From positions 303,310,586 to 303,374,585 of the forward strand of contig OY856186.1 of the NCBI GenBank assembly GCA_963693315.1: DNA of 64,000 bases. The letters run 5' to 3'. Below the pieces are notes generated by a model. That model worked only from the letters and a program-made list of their open reading frames with translations. It had not been told where the DNA came from and did no database searches. The position numbers and the translations under genes were made by a program. The DNA comes from Diogma glabrata (lineage: Eukaryota; Arthropoda; Insecta; Diptera; Cylindrotomidae). Shown here piece by piece: positions 31,701-43,495 of this stretch. Positions within the stretch are counted from its first letter, which is position 1; every line of letters begins with the position of its first letter.

Positions 31701-34299
31701 CAGTATACACAAAAATCCGCGAACAACTAAAAAAAGTATGGTGCTTCTGATAAAAACAAAAATATTTATTTTGAAATATTTTTTGTTTTTATCATAGTCA
31801 CCATGCTTAGTTTAGTTGTTCGTGGATTTTTGTGTATACTGAGGATGATAATTCAAGTCGAAAGACCTTAGACATCGAAATATGTCTAATTTTATATAAA
31901 TAAAATTTACCAGAAATATGCTTCACACGACGGATGTAAATAATACATGAATAAATAAACAAAAGTTTTTACTTATTTGTTTTTGCTAAATATTGTGAAG
32001 TGGGTGAAAATATTTCACACAAAATACAGAAAGTTTTTCTTTCATTATGAATTTCAATTATGTTACATTTATCATCTACATTATGTATATTGTGCTAAAC
32101 AAATCAAAATTGCAAAATTATAAAACAAAATATTTGTATGAAAAATCATACCATCAATCATATCTGTTCTGTTTTCTCCCATATAATAATTCCACCACGC
32201 TGATATGCCACCTTTAAAAGAAGTAAAATGCAAAACGTTAAAACACAAGACGCTGTACCACATTGGTTTAAAGCGCTTTACCTGATTCATTAGATATTTT
32301 TTCGTAAACAATTTTAACCAAAGTTACAGCATAGTTAGCTAAATCAAATGAATCCGCTAGTATAATACCTGCTGGTTGGCCATGGAATAAAACTTCTCCA
32401 CTACATAATATTTCCTCAATTTCCATTCCTCCAAACGCAAGTGGCATAAAGGTGTTTTTACCAGGAATATCTTTTGCTGAAAAGAATGCAACGACACCTG
32501 GAATATCCTAATAAAAATTACGACACAAAAATGTTAAATGTTTTAGTGAAGCTATTTTGTTTTCTTATTTACCAAAGCAGCCTTGGTATCAAAACTATCG
32601 ATTTTTGAATGTACTTGATCCGCTAACACAAATGCTCCCCATACTTCTTTTGGTTGCGTTGGTAGATCATTTGCATACGGTGCTTCGCCAGATGATTGAA
32701 TCAAAGCTTCCAGTTTTGGAACAGGTTTTGTAAGTGGATAATTTTTTTCAACAGTTTCAAATGTTTGTGTACCGGATGACAAATCTCGTTTCAAAACTTC
32801 TCCACCACTTTTATACTCAGGTTTAACTAATTTGTTCGGGCATGTATTCAAAACAAACTTGTAAAATAACGAAACAGCTAGTTTACGTCTGAACTCTGGC
32901 GATGCATCCGGTAACACAGAATCCGGATTTAGTTCATCATTTAATATTTTAAAAGCGGCTTTTAAAGTTTCATTCGAGTATAAATTTTTTTCAATTAAAA
33001 ATTTTTCAGTTTCTTTTGCATGCGTGAAATCTGGTCTTATACCACCAAAACATATTCGCGCTGAAATCACTTTAGTTTTGGTTTCATTTAATTCAAAGAG
33101 AAAACCAGCGTTGACATAAGCATGAGCGTTTTGTGCTCTTGGCATAATTTTATATGAACGATAAATAAACTTGGCAGGATCATACTGTGGTAATGTTATT
33201 TTGGTAATTACTAATTTATTCATAGGAAGAGATATGAAATCGAGAATACTGTAGTCCTTGGTTTTTCCGATGTTTTCGGCAATAGTAATTTTAGCATTTG
33301 ATGTTTCTAGCATGAGAAACATGTCAGATGGAAACTCATTGTGACTGTTTTTTATGCTTAGATTGCCAGCAATCGATCCAATATTCCGGACTGGAACATT
33401 TGCAATTAAATCTATGTGTTTGATTAGTTGCAAAAGATACTCGAAGTTTTTATTTTTTTCAGCTGCTTCTCTAAAAATTTGCATTGCTTCAGTTAGTGAA
33501 ATGTTAGCACCAAGTTGAAGTTGATTATTTATTTGATGGTTCCGTAACTCTTCAACGTCTTTAACATCAATGAAAACTTGTAGATTATGATTACGTCTGT
33601 AAACACCGTGAGCTGTGTTTCCAGATGCAAGAATATATGGCTTTGTTCCTATACCACTGAAAATGGTAAAAATTTCTTCAATTTTGTAAACTTTATGCCA
33701 TTCTTGAATCGATTGAAGAATTAAACTGATTTTTTCTTTCGGTTGTTTTGTGCCACAAATTCCAGAACATGCTTGTCCAGTTTTTGAACATAATTTTAAA
33801 TCTTCAATATCATGAGGATACATCATTTTTAGTTCATCATTCGCATCAAATGCTAGTCCTTTAAAAGCATCTAATATTGGTCGATATCCTGTACAACGGC
33901 AAATATTTCCACCAAACGAATTTTCAACATTGTCCATCGAGATTGGAAATTTTCCTTCCAGCAAACCGTACATGTTCATAACCATACCTGGGGAACAGTA
34001 ACCACATTGTGTTCCGTTTAAATGTGCAAGTCGTTTTTGAATTGCATGATTTCCTTTCGATTTGCTTCCTACTCCTTCAATTGTTGTGATGTCGAGATTA
34101 TGACACGAAAATACGGAGACAAGACATGAATTGATGGCCCAAGTGCTCTTCTCATTTGTCACAGGATGAAATCCCGTTGCCGTTACGATACACGCACCAC
34201 ACCCACCTTCAAGACACATAAATTTTGTTCCACGTAGTTGGGCATACTCACGAATAAATGTATTCAGTGATGTGGTAGCTGAGATACTAGTTGTTGGGA
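28772..34299 (-). CDS. Aldehyde oxidase (molybdo-flavoenzyme), 5' exon missing
   Basis: Oxidises aldehydes to acids using molybdopterin, FAD and two 2Fe-2S clusters; cytosolic enzyme of the xanthine oxidase family. Minus-strand exons, all with GT-AG borders and matching phases: 34299-32573, 32507-32282, 30767-29958, 29895-29567, 29499-28911, 28839-28772 (stop TAG). They give about 1249 residues. Order: plant-type 2Fe-2S site (CLEGGCGAC), second cluster (CGYC...CRC), FAD domain (ILASGNTAHGVYRR; NVPVRNIGSIAGNLSIKNSH), then molybdenum domain (VRRVGGAYGSK, GGIEMGQGINTKAAQ, catalytic Glu in KATGEP). NLSIKNSHNEFPSD and WCRAP fit aldehyde oxidase rather than xanthine dehydrogenase. The last intron is only 71 bp. 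The first exon (normally a short FTINGK-type start) lies upstream and was not found; open frame upstream of 34299 is intron. Apparently intact and functional. Confidence 0.95.
30844..31314. mobile_element. MITE with 47-bp inverted ends in aldehyde oxidase intron
   Basis: The ends begin TGCTGTGTGCCTCACAC and extend about 47 bp with a few mismatches (the inner part pairs near 30885 and 31268). TTA flanks both ends (30841-30843 and 31315-31317), as for PIF/Harbinger-type elements. Non-coding. Lies between exons 30767-29958 and 32507-32282. Confidence 0.75.
31570..31985. mobile_element. Fold-back element 3 in aldehyde oxidase intron
   Basis: Inverted arms of about 200 bp meet near 31776. The outer ends pair TTTATTTATTTATG with CATGAATAAATAAA and ACATCCGTCGTGTGAAG with CTTCACACGACGGATGT. 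Each arm holds CTGAGGATGATAATTCAAG, which in the left arm is followed by TTATCGAAAC. This gives a GATAA/TTATC stem between CTGAGGA and GAAAC. Confidence 0.75.
32152..32211 (-). other. Candidate 60-nt cassette exon of aldehyde oxidase
   Basis: On the minus strand a pyrimidine-rich acceptor (TTTTACTTCTTTTAAAG) and a GTATGA donor bound exactly 60 nt. It is phase 1 at both ends, the same phase as the intron it sits in, so inclusion adds 20 residues (GGISAWWNYYMGENRTD...) without changing frame. Skipping joins NES directly to APPIMPTMQDVF, which matches the usual family sequence. Homology of the insert is not recognised. Confidence 0.4.
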
Positions 34300-34440
34300 C
34301 TACAAATAAAACGAAAATAATAATTAAAGAGTTGGTTTGTATGTAAAAGTGACTCGCTCTCAAGTAATTTCTATATTTAAAATCTATAATTTTTCGCGTA
34401 AATCCGGATTCCAGCACTTCTAAATAATATAGGAATAAAT

Positions 34441-34645
34441 GGAAAATATCAGGCTGTTGCAGATTAAATGTCGTTTTTTGACAAAAGTTGTAATTATTGA
34501 TAGCATAGCTTTTGCGCTAAATAGAATGGTTTTCTATTAAGTTTTCTGGAACAATATCAGAAGTTGGGTTGAAAAATATCACATAATGCCACAATAAATA
34601 TTGTTCTCCACAAAAGTTGTAATTATTGAAAAGAAGCATTTAGAC
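34441..34645. repeat. Satellite-like array, left part (about 130-bp units)
   Basis: Units contain GGAAAATATCAG, AAATGTCGTTTTTTGACAAA and AAGTTGTAATTATTGA. The array breaks at 34645 inside a unit and resumes at 51792. Confidence 0.8.
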
Positions 34646-35289
34646 CAAGGGTGGGTAACCTGCGTCCCTATCACATATTTTGAATTTTATACAAAATTAC
34701 AAAATTCAAAACAAATTTTTTCGTAGAAAAGTTTTTTGTAAAATTTTTTTAATTATTTTTTTCGCAAATATTTTGTCTAGTCTAGTTGACTAAATATTTT
34801 GTCTAGTCGACTTTTTCGTGATTTCGGTTTAAAAATAGCGAAGTACCAATAACCCATTAATACTACGTTTATATCGCCGATAGTTTAATGGAATCTAGTA
34901 CATTTTGCTACAAGAGATGAAAACACTCTTTTTTCGTGAGTGAGAACTTGTTAGCGAGACGCGTTGAGTGGGACAATTTAACGAACCTAAAATGTTTTCA
35001 TCTCCCGTAGGAAATTGCAATATCTTCTACAATGTTAAATAAATAATAAACGATATTTATTACAAATGATTAAGTTAGAAATCAACAACATAGCATTCAA
35101 AATTAATATTCGTTTTTTGATTGTTACTTTGATTTAAAATTTTTGTAAAGTTACATGAAAGTACCATAGCAACTACAATTTGTTATTTTGCGAAAATGAT
35201 TTTACACTACATAGTTTTAAAAACATTTTCACAGGGGATTAAGCCTGCATGAAAATAGACTTTTAATATGCTATCGTAGAAATAGCATA
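34646..35289. other. Non-coding left part of the 17-kb insertion
   Basis: No gene. About 34900-35030 is an imperfect hairpin (GATGAAAACA pairing with TGTTTTCATC, CG-rich apex GCGAGACGCG) whose inverted copy lies at 61560-61700. About 35150-35289 matches 52850-52990 in reverse. Confidence 0.6.
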
Positions 35290-35925
35290 TTATTTAATTT
35301 TTTTTTAATAAAATGTGTTGTGTAGTAGGAATTACAATATGTGACACAACAACACATAAAAACCTTTTAAGACCAAGGTCCCACAACAACATACGTTCAA
35401 AGGTGTTGATGGACGTAAATCTTTCTTTTTTTGTTTTTTTATATTTTTTGTTAAAGAATGGATAACTAAACAAAAACTCCAATCACTGATAAAATATGAC
35501 ATAAGCCAATATTTTATGATAGAATAGAGAAAATAAAAGTAAATTAAAAAGTAAATAGCAAATTTTTAAAAAAATTTGCTGAAACAAAACAAAAATGTAG
35601 TTGCCAATAATCCAGCCGGTGGCATATTCCTTGATCCTGTGACGCACCGTCTTTCTTACAGATTAACGCCCACACTTAGTTATATGAAGACTAGTTTCCC
35701 TAAGGGAGTAATAGCGTCTCATCATCAAGGATTATTTTACAGCTAAGATTGAGGGTGCTACCGTTGACTGAATACAGTTCATCCGCCACCACCCCTAAGA
35801 TGTCACCTTGGCTAGTGATATCTCACTGCTATTGCCAGTAGTATGTGATATCTCACGTTAACTCGTATGTCAATAGCAGGGACTGGAGTAAGCGGGGTTG
35901 TCACACCCGTTGATCAAAAATAAAA
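35290..35925. repeat. Left arm of about 630-bp inverted repeat
   Basis: Reverse-complement match to 42865-43495, with shared pieces such as GTGATATCTCAC, GACTGAATACAGTTCATCCG and ACCAAGGTCCCACAACAACA. Diverged, non-coding. A third partial copy of one end is at about 37540-37605 and of the other end at 54550-54670. Confidence 0.75.
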
Positions 35926-35934
35926 AAAAAAGTT

Positions 35935-36110
35935 GCAAAAGTGCTACTTTTTGTGTTGAATCTATTGTTTGACAATTATACAAGTTTAACAATTATAGAC
36001 GGAACACAAAAAGTGACTTAGCTCCAAATTATATATACCACTTTTTCGGCAAACGTTAAAATTTTTTATATATGTATATGAAATTAATAATTCAAAATTT
36101 ATATAAATAT
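35935..36110. repeat. Diverged head of hairpin-headed element (H4)
   Basis: Direct match to 3895-4110: TACTTTTTGTGTTGA, GAACACAAAAAGTGACTTAG and CTTTTTCGGCAAACGTTAAA. The CG-rich apex has eroded. No 3' partner repeat was found. Confidence 0.55.
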
Positions 36111-37640
36111 GATTTTTTATCGTAATAGTTACTTCCAGAAAAGAAAAAAAACATTTAAATTTGTATAAATAAAATTTTTTATCAAAGCAGCCTTTCAATT
36201 CCAAATTTTATAATCCAATCAAACTAATTGTTATTTTTGTTGTCATAGTTAGACAATAATTCAAAATTTCATCATCCAATCAAAATGCATGTCATTTTTT
36301 TGTTTGTTGTTATGCCGTGCTAAGCACCGAAGTGGTAACTTGTATTTTTGACATTTCGAGATATTTAAAATTTTTAATTTTCAATTTTATCAGTCAAACT
36401 AATCAAAACTATATTTATAGTCAAAAAAATTTCAAATTTGGTTTGAACCAGAGAGATAGAATTATAGGTTATATTATTTGTTAATGTTAATAAAATATTA
36501 ATTATTGAATAATTTAATAGTAAATTTAATACTTTTAAAGAACATACGGCATATTTAATAGAGTAATTTTTGAATGAAAAAATAAATTAAATGGTTTAAT
36601 TATATGATAAAATTGTTCATCAACTATTATTATAATTATCATTATGATCTAAACGAGGATATTTATATAAAAAACAGTGAGATCAGAAACAGTGCGACGA
36701 TGTTGTAGGGATTTAATATCGCGATTTAATTTAAAAATAATTTATTTAAAATAAATTTAATAATTTTTTGCTTTAACAACTTTTTTAAATAATATTTTGT
36801 TACATGTTTCAACCGTAAATAGTCTTTCTCAAACATTTACAAATAATATGAATCAAATAATAGTTATTTAGTACAAGATGATAAAATTGCACTTTATCTT
36901 CGAGAGCGATTTTAGCGTCGAGGCGTCAGATGATGAAATTTCATTATCTTCTCGATGATTATTAGCGTCTCATAAACATCGAGAAGATAATGAAATTTCA
37001 TCATCGTGTGGAATACAACATTTTTTTCTATAGCGATTGTTAAAGAAGACCAAAAAATGAAGAAAAATCAATGATAAATTTAATTTAGAAGTGTCAGGGA
37101 AAAACAGTTTCACGAAAAAAAGAGAATAGGTAATAGAATAGGTATTGATAACTTTTTGAGTTTTTTTAAACAAACAAACAAATCAAATTTTTCTGTTTTT
37201 TGCAAAAACTGAATTTGAAAACTATCTAGTTTGGATTTGTGAATATGTGCGATATTACAGAAGGAAACTAACTGCCTTTTGATGTGGAAGAGGAGGCTTC
37301 AGAGGCAATTCGTATATTGCCTGAAATTTTGAATTGCATAATAAATTACGGATGGTACATTAAAAAAAAAAAAAAAAGACCGCACGGCAGAAGTGAAAAC
37401 TTCATTGGCAATCGCAATCAATTGATATCGTATTACTAGTATTTGGATCGTATTAGTAGAATAAATGAGAAACAAGGCAGAACGATAAACCGCTAACTAC
37501 ACACACTAACCTCACAATGTAAACCAAATAATTGTCAAAAAATCACTCAAATGCCAATAGCAGGGACTAAAGTACGCGTGGTTGGCACACCCATAGATCA
37601 ACAAGTTTACCATTTTTGATTATTTCATTTATCATGATTG
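36111..37640. other. Non-coding, with a 29-bp perfect inverted repeat
   Basis: At 36929-36957 and 36977-37005 lie exact 29-bp inverted arms (starting GATGATGAAATTTCATTATC) around a 19-nt spacer. The rest is AT-rich without a supported gene. About 37540-37605 repeats part of the 35290-35925 arm. Confidence 0.7.
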
Positions 37641-37645
37641 CCATC

Positions 37646-37950
37646 TGAAGTATTTAAAATTGATCAGTTCTATTATCATAAAAATGAATCATAAAAAAAG
37701 AATTCCTCTCATCAATTTATGATAACAGAATTGATTAGTGTTACGTCATAAAATATTCTCAATTAAACGATTACCGTTGAATTATATTTTATATTTTATG
37801 AGAAATCATTTTAGTTAGTCTTGTCGTGAACGGCATCGAATAATATTGCAGAATTGTAATTAGTGAGTAAATAAAGAATTATATTTTAAACAAATTGTGT
37901 TGTGTTAATTAATTAAAAATAATTGGAAAACTAAGTGGAAATATACAACA
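37646..37950 (+). repeat. Gypsy 5' LTR
   Basis: 305 bp, bounded by TG and CA, with an AATAAAG-type signal near 37870. It matches the 3' LTR except for two substitutions (positions about 37850 and 37922). Confidence 0.95.
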
Positions 37951-38035
37951 AATTGGCGACGAGGAAAACTGAGCATATAGCAAGAAATATCAAAGGAATT
38001 GTTTTGTGTTCATCAACTTGTGTATAGCTGTAAAA

Positions 38036-41000
38036 ATGCGCAATCATCCGTTAGTTGGAAAACTTGAGGAATTCGAACCAGGTGATGATTTTGGGTCCTA
38101 CGAAGAACGTGTTACCATCTTTTTCAACATAAATTCAATAGAAGATACACAAAAAGTGAATATTTTTCTTAGTGTAATTGGGAAAAATACTTATCAAATT
38201 TTAAAATCGTTGGTCCAGCCGGATAAGCCAGTGGAAAAATCTTACAACGAGTTGGTGAAAATTTTAAAAAATCATTTTGCACCTAGACTAAACAAACGTG
38301 CAGAAAGATTCAAATTTAATAAAGCTGTACAGGAACAGGGTGAGTCTATTACAGAGTTCATAATAAAATTAAAGGCACTCGCCCAAACATGTAATTTTGG
38401 TGAATATTTAAATGAAACGCTTCCAAGTACCTCAAAAGAAGCAACAGCAAAACCACCTGTTCAATATACAAATTAAGCAATTGATGACGCCCTTACGGAT
38501 CGCTTCATTGCTGGAATTCGTAGTGAGGAAATTCAGCGAACTTTGTTAAATGATGTAACTTTAAATTTCGAAAAATGCTGTAATTTAGCTTTAAATATGG
38601 AAATGTCCAAGAATGAGTCAAGAGCCATTAAACCTGCTGCACAAAATAGTATAAAGGAATGGAATGAAAATAAAATTCAACAAGTAAATAGTGGGCAGCA
38701 CAAGCATCAAAGAAGTCAGCATAAAGCACATGGAAATTTAAATTCAAGTCAAGGATCAAGTCAAGGACAAAGCCATAGTCAATGGGAAGGTCGTCATCGT
38801 AGTACCAGTTCTCAACGAAGGTCAAATTATCGAAGTTTTAGTGCTCAACGGAACCGTAGTAACAACAAAGGTCAACAACGTTACAATAGATGCTTTAGAT
38901 GTGGGAGAAACCATAATGCAAAAAGCTGTCCAGCTGTAAATTGGATTTGTTTCAATTGTGAAAATAGAGTTCATACATCTACCGTATGTTTTTATTGGTC
39001 AAAAAATATAGGGTCAATACACATCAACTCAATTAATTCGGAAAGTGATGTTAAATTGCTAAAAATTGGAAATCAACAACTGCTTATGGAGATTGATACA
39101 GGAGCCTGCTCGAGTATAATTGGCAAAGATGAGTATTTTTCTAAATTTTCTAATATTAAGATTGAACCTTTTTCAAATATTTTATACGCTGTTTCAGGTC
39201 AAATTATAAAAACACTGGGCAAAATTAAAGTATGTGTAGATTTCAATGGAAACTCATATAATTTGGAATTAATAGTCATTGAAGGTGAAAAATATTTCAA
39301 ACCACTCATGGGAAGAGCATGGTTGGATGTTTTAGTTCCAGATTGGAGAGGTAAACTTTTCAATTGTATGAATAAAACGGTATGTAGTGTAAATTCTAAT
39401 ATTATGGACATTATTCAAAACACTTTCCCAAATATCATTACGTCTCAGCCAAGTGCTATTCTCAATTTCGAGGCTGAAATTATATTGAAAGAAAATGCCC
39501 CACCTGTATTCCACAAAGCGTATTCGGTACCTTTTAAACTGAAGGATAAAGTCGAAGTGGAATTAAATCGATTAGTAGATGCAAACGTGTTAGTACCAGT
39601 TAAGTCAAGTCAATGGGCAAGTCCTATAGTCGTCGTACCGAAATCCTCGGGTGAAATAATAATATGTATGGACTGTCGGGTAACATTAAATAAAAACATA
39701 GTCACAGAGCATTACCCATTACCTAATATCGAAGAAATTTTCGCGAGTTTAGGAAATTGTAGTTATTTTTGTGTGGTGGATCTTTCAGGAGCCTACCAAC
39801 AAGTCCGTGTTTCAGAAAGTAGTCAAAAATTCTTAACCGTGAATACACATTAAGGTCTATACCAATTTACTCGGTTGCCTTTTGGCATTTCATCTGCTCC
39901 ATCGATATTCCAATCAATCATGGATCAGATTTTAATTGGGGTGTTAAATATCTCTTGTTACTTGGATGATATACTCATTGGGGGAAAAACATTGGAGGAG
40001 TGTAAGAAGAAACTTTTTGAAGTCCTAGAACGTCTTGCGAAGCACAATGTTAAAATAAATTTAAAAAAATGCAAGTTTCTAGAATCAACTGTCCAATATT
40101 TGGGACACACTCTATCAAAAGATGGTATTAAACCAAACGAGGAAAAGCTAAAAGCAATTGTCAATGCTCCCTCACCAATTAACCTTCAACAATTGCAATC
40201 ATATTTAGGACTGTTAAATTATTACAGTCGTTTTGTACCAAATTTATCCAGTCATTTAAAAGACTTATATAGTCTACTTCGAAAAGATGCAAAATACGAA
40301 TGGTCCGAAAGCTGTCAAAAGTCTTTCGAAAATTCAAAATCTCTGCTTTTAAAAAATAATCTGTTGGAAATGTACGATCCTTCTAAACCAATAGTTATAG
40401 CAACTGATGCTAGTCCGTATGGAGTTGGTGCAGTTCTATCCCATGTAGTCAAAGGAGAAGAACGGCCAGTGCTTTTCGCGTCGAGCACGCTCTCTCCTGC
40501 GGAAAAAAACTACTCCCAACTCCATCGGGAAGCGCTAGCTATTATATTTGCCGTAAAAAAGTTTCATAAATATATTTATGGACAATCTTTTGTAATATAT
40601 ATAGACCACCAAGCGCTGAAGGAGATTTTTGAGCCAGGAAAAGGCACGGCAGGTGTAGCAGCGGCTAGATTGCAGAGGTGGGCAGTTTTGTTGTCTATGT
40701 ATGATTTCCAGTTGGAATATCGTCGTGGATCTAAAATGTCAAATGCAGATGCATTATCAAGATTGCCCCTTGAAGATGAACAAACAAATATTAAGTCATA
40801 TAGTTTTATAAATTTTATAGAACTTCCGGATAACGAAGTGCCCTTAAAGTTAATAGAAGTGGCTGATGAAACGTCAAAAGATCCAATTTTAAGCAAAATT
40901 CGTAATTTTGTTCAAACAGATTGGCCTAAAGAGATTTCAACAAAATTTAAACCGTATTATAATAAACGTCTAAGTCTTAATACAGAACAAAATTGCTTAT

Positions 41001-42223
41001 TCTATGGAGATCGTGTGGTCATTCCTTCATCACTACAAAAGCGTGTGCTCAACCAAATACATAGTATGAATCATATAGGGATTGTCAAAATGAAGTTATG
41101 GCGAGATCTTATGTATGGTGGGACAAAATAGATCATTCTAAAGAAAAGTTTCTGCAAGAATGTAATATCTGCCAACAAACAGCGTCAGTTCCCAAACCAA
41201 AATTAACGTCGTCGTGGTCTGAACCGGAAAACCCATTCGAAAGAATTCATTTAGATTTTTTCTTTTTTACTAAATTTACCTTTTTAATTGTGGTTGATGC
41301 TAAATCTAAATACTGTGACGTTATACGAATGGAAAGAACCACAGCTACAGATGTAATTGGGAAATTAAAAAAGATATTCGTCAATTTTGGGTTACCAAAC
41401 AAAATTGTTTCAGATAATGGGCCGCCATTTAATTCTTATAAGTTGAAACAATTTTGTGATAAATTAAATATTGAATTAGTCCATTCACCACCTTACTTTC
41501 CGCAAAGCAATGGTCAAGCTGAGCGTAGTGTAAAAACAGTCAAAAGTGTTTTGAAAAAATTTTTGTTAGAGAATCGAAATGCGGATATTCAAGATACAAT
41601 TGATAGGTTTCTGTTCAATCAAAGGAATATTCCAGGAATGTCAACGTTGAAATCTCCTACAGAAATAATTTTGTCCTACAAACCAAAAATTTTTTTGGAT
41701 AATTTAAATAAAAATCAAAAGAGAGTACGGTTCAATTTTGATATAGATAATTTAAAAAAATGTAATAGTTTTAAGAAAAAATATTTAGCTAGGGAATTAG
41801 AAAATAAGCAATATAATAAAAAAGAAATTAAACAATATTTTAAAGGGGGAAAAATATTTTATCGGAATCATTTCAAAACGTTCATAAAATGGTTACCGGG
41901 CAGAGTCATTAAACGCTTGAGTAAGTTTTTATATTTAATTAATAGGGGATTGTAACCGTACAGTCCATGAAAATCAAATCCGAAAGTCTCACTTAGCAGA
42001 CAGATTTCATCCCAAAATAGACCCTATGGCAAGACCATATACGTACAGTTATGGGAAGAACAGTAGTGTAAAAGTCAGAAATAATAATGATTCCGATAAA
42101 GATTTAAGTCCAATAAACAAAGGGAATTATAGTTACAATCATAAAAGAAAAAGAAGTGTAGACTTAGAATTAAGACGTTCAAAAAGAATCAGCAGAATGC
42201 CAACTCGACTTGCTTATAATTAG
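38036..42223 (+). pseudogene. Gypsy gag-pol polyprotein, broken at four points
   Basis: Resembles the insect 'K02A2.6-like' gag-pol. Gag starts MRNHPLVGKLEEFEPGDDF and has two zinc knuckles (CFRCGRNHNAKSC and CFNCENRVHTSTVC). Protease: MEIDTGACSSIIG. Reverse transcriptase: YLDDIL. RNase H: IVIATDASPYGVGAV. Integrase: Asp in HLDF, Asp in SDNGPPF, Glu in GQAERSV. Gag, protease, RT and RNase H share one frame. Lesions: stop TAA at 38474-38476 in Gag (within an unusual insertion after CNFGEYLN), stop TAA at 39851-39853 in RT just before GLYQFTRLPFG, a frameshift near 41095 between RNase H and integrase, and a frameshift near 41945 at the integrase end. The C-terminal tail is rich in Lys, Arg and Asn. 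Inactive as it stands. Confidence 0.93.
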
Positions 42224-42303
42224 GTAAAAATAGTTTTGTAATATTCCATTAAATATTGTCTTTTTTCATTACTATAGTAGTCCTATATTAAAAAGGGAAA
42301 AGT

Positions 42304-42608
42304 TGAAGTATTTAAAATTGATCAGTTCTATTATCATAAAAATGAATCATAAAAAAAGAATTCCTCTCATCAATTTATGATAACAGAATTGATTAGTGTT
42401 ACGTCATAAAATATTCTCAATTAAACGATTACCGTTGAATTATATTTTATATTTTATGAGAAATCATTTTAGTTAGTCTTGTCGTGAACGGCATCGAATA
42501 ATATTACAGAATTGTAATTAGTGAGTAAATAAAGAATTATATTTTAAACAAATTGTGTTGTGTTAATTAATTAAAAATAGTTGGAAAACTAAGTGGAAAT
42601 ATACAACA
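42304..42608 (+). repeat. Gypsy 3' LTR
   Basis: 305 bp, same boundaries as the 5' LTR, followed by CCATC. Confidence 0.95.
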
Positions 42609-42864
42609 CCATCCATGTTTAATCATACATAAGCTATGCTTCTTTGTATAGAATTTATGCGATCTCCGTCTCGTAATTTTGTGAGCTTTAAATCGATATA
42701 ATCGATTTTATCAAGTATCAAGTTACAAGTATTAAGTCTTCACTTAATTTTAGAAACATGTATTACATGCAATTCTAAACCGACAACATATTTAGTGAAG
42801 ATGATAAAATTCCAATACTTACGCATGGAGGGATCAGTTTTTATTAATTTGTTAATTTTTTTCT

Positions 42865-43495
42865 ATTTTTTGATCCACGGTTGTGACAACCCCGCGCACT
42901 CCAGTCCCTGTTATTGGCACATGAGTTAACGTGAGATATCACATACCACTGGCAATAGCAGTGAGATATCACTATCCAAGGTGACATCTTAGGGGTGCTG
43001 GCGGATGAACTGTATTCAGTCAACGGTAGCACTCTCAATCTTAGCTAATGAATATTCCCTGATGCTGGAACGCTGTAGCTTGCTCGAAGAAACGAGCTTT
43101 CATATAACTATATATCTGAGCTTTAATCATTGAAAAATATACTGCGTCCCATAATCATGGATTATGCCTTTAGCTGGACTATTGGCAAACCAATTTTAGT
43201 TTTGTTCCTGCAAATTTTTAAAACAAATTTGCTTTTTATCTCTTATTTTATTTTCCCTATCCTATCACGAAATATTGGCCTATGTCATATTTTATATGTG
43301 ATAGGATTTATAGTTTAGTTGTCCATTATTTAACAAAAAATATTAAAAAAACAAAAAAAAACAGATTTGCGTCCATTAACATCCTTAGAACGCATGTTGT
43401 TGTGGGACCTTGGTCTTAAAAGGTTTTTATGTGTTGTTGTGACACATATTGTAATGCCTACTACACATCACATTTTATTAAAAAAAAAAATTTAA
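42865..43495. repeat. Right arm of about 630-bp inverted repeat
   Basis: Reverse complement of 35290-35925. Contains GGTGACATCTTAGGGGTG and TGTGACACATATTGTAATG. The short frame at 43130-43318 is not supported as a gene. Confidence 0.75.

Larger units (their letters stand above)
37646..42608 (+). mobile_element. Ty3/Gypsy LTR retrotransposon, complete, 4.96 kb
   Basis: Two 305-bp LTRs (37646-37950 and 42304-42608) begin TGAAGTATTT and end TATACAACA, and differ at only two positions. The 5-bp duplication CCATC lies at 37641-37645 and 42609-42613. A primer-binding-site region (TTGGCGACGAGGA) starts two bases after the 5' LTR, and a purine tract AAAAAGGGAAAAG lies just before the 3' LTR. The gag-pol frame carries stops and frameshifts. 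Confidence 0.97.

Noticed and set aside
28772..34299. Xanthine dehydrogenase instead of aldehyde oxidase
   Set aside because: The FAD domain reads NLSIKNSHNEFPSD and the molybdenum domain WCRAP, as in insect aldehyde oxidases; the xanthine-dehydrogenase pattern is absent.
34300..34417. N-terminal extension of aldehyde oxidase from an ATG at 34417
   Set aside because: A pyrimidine-rich acceptor at 34300 and the family N-terminus show this is intron; the extension has no homology.
37230..37370. Short acidic peptide frame (DVEEEASEAIRILPEIL) as a gene
   Set aside because: Broken by a stop, no splice sites or homology recognised, next to simple sequence.
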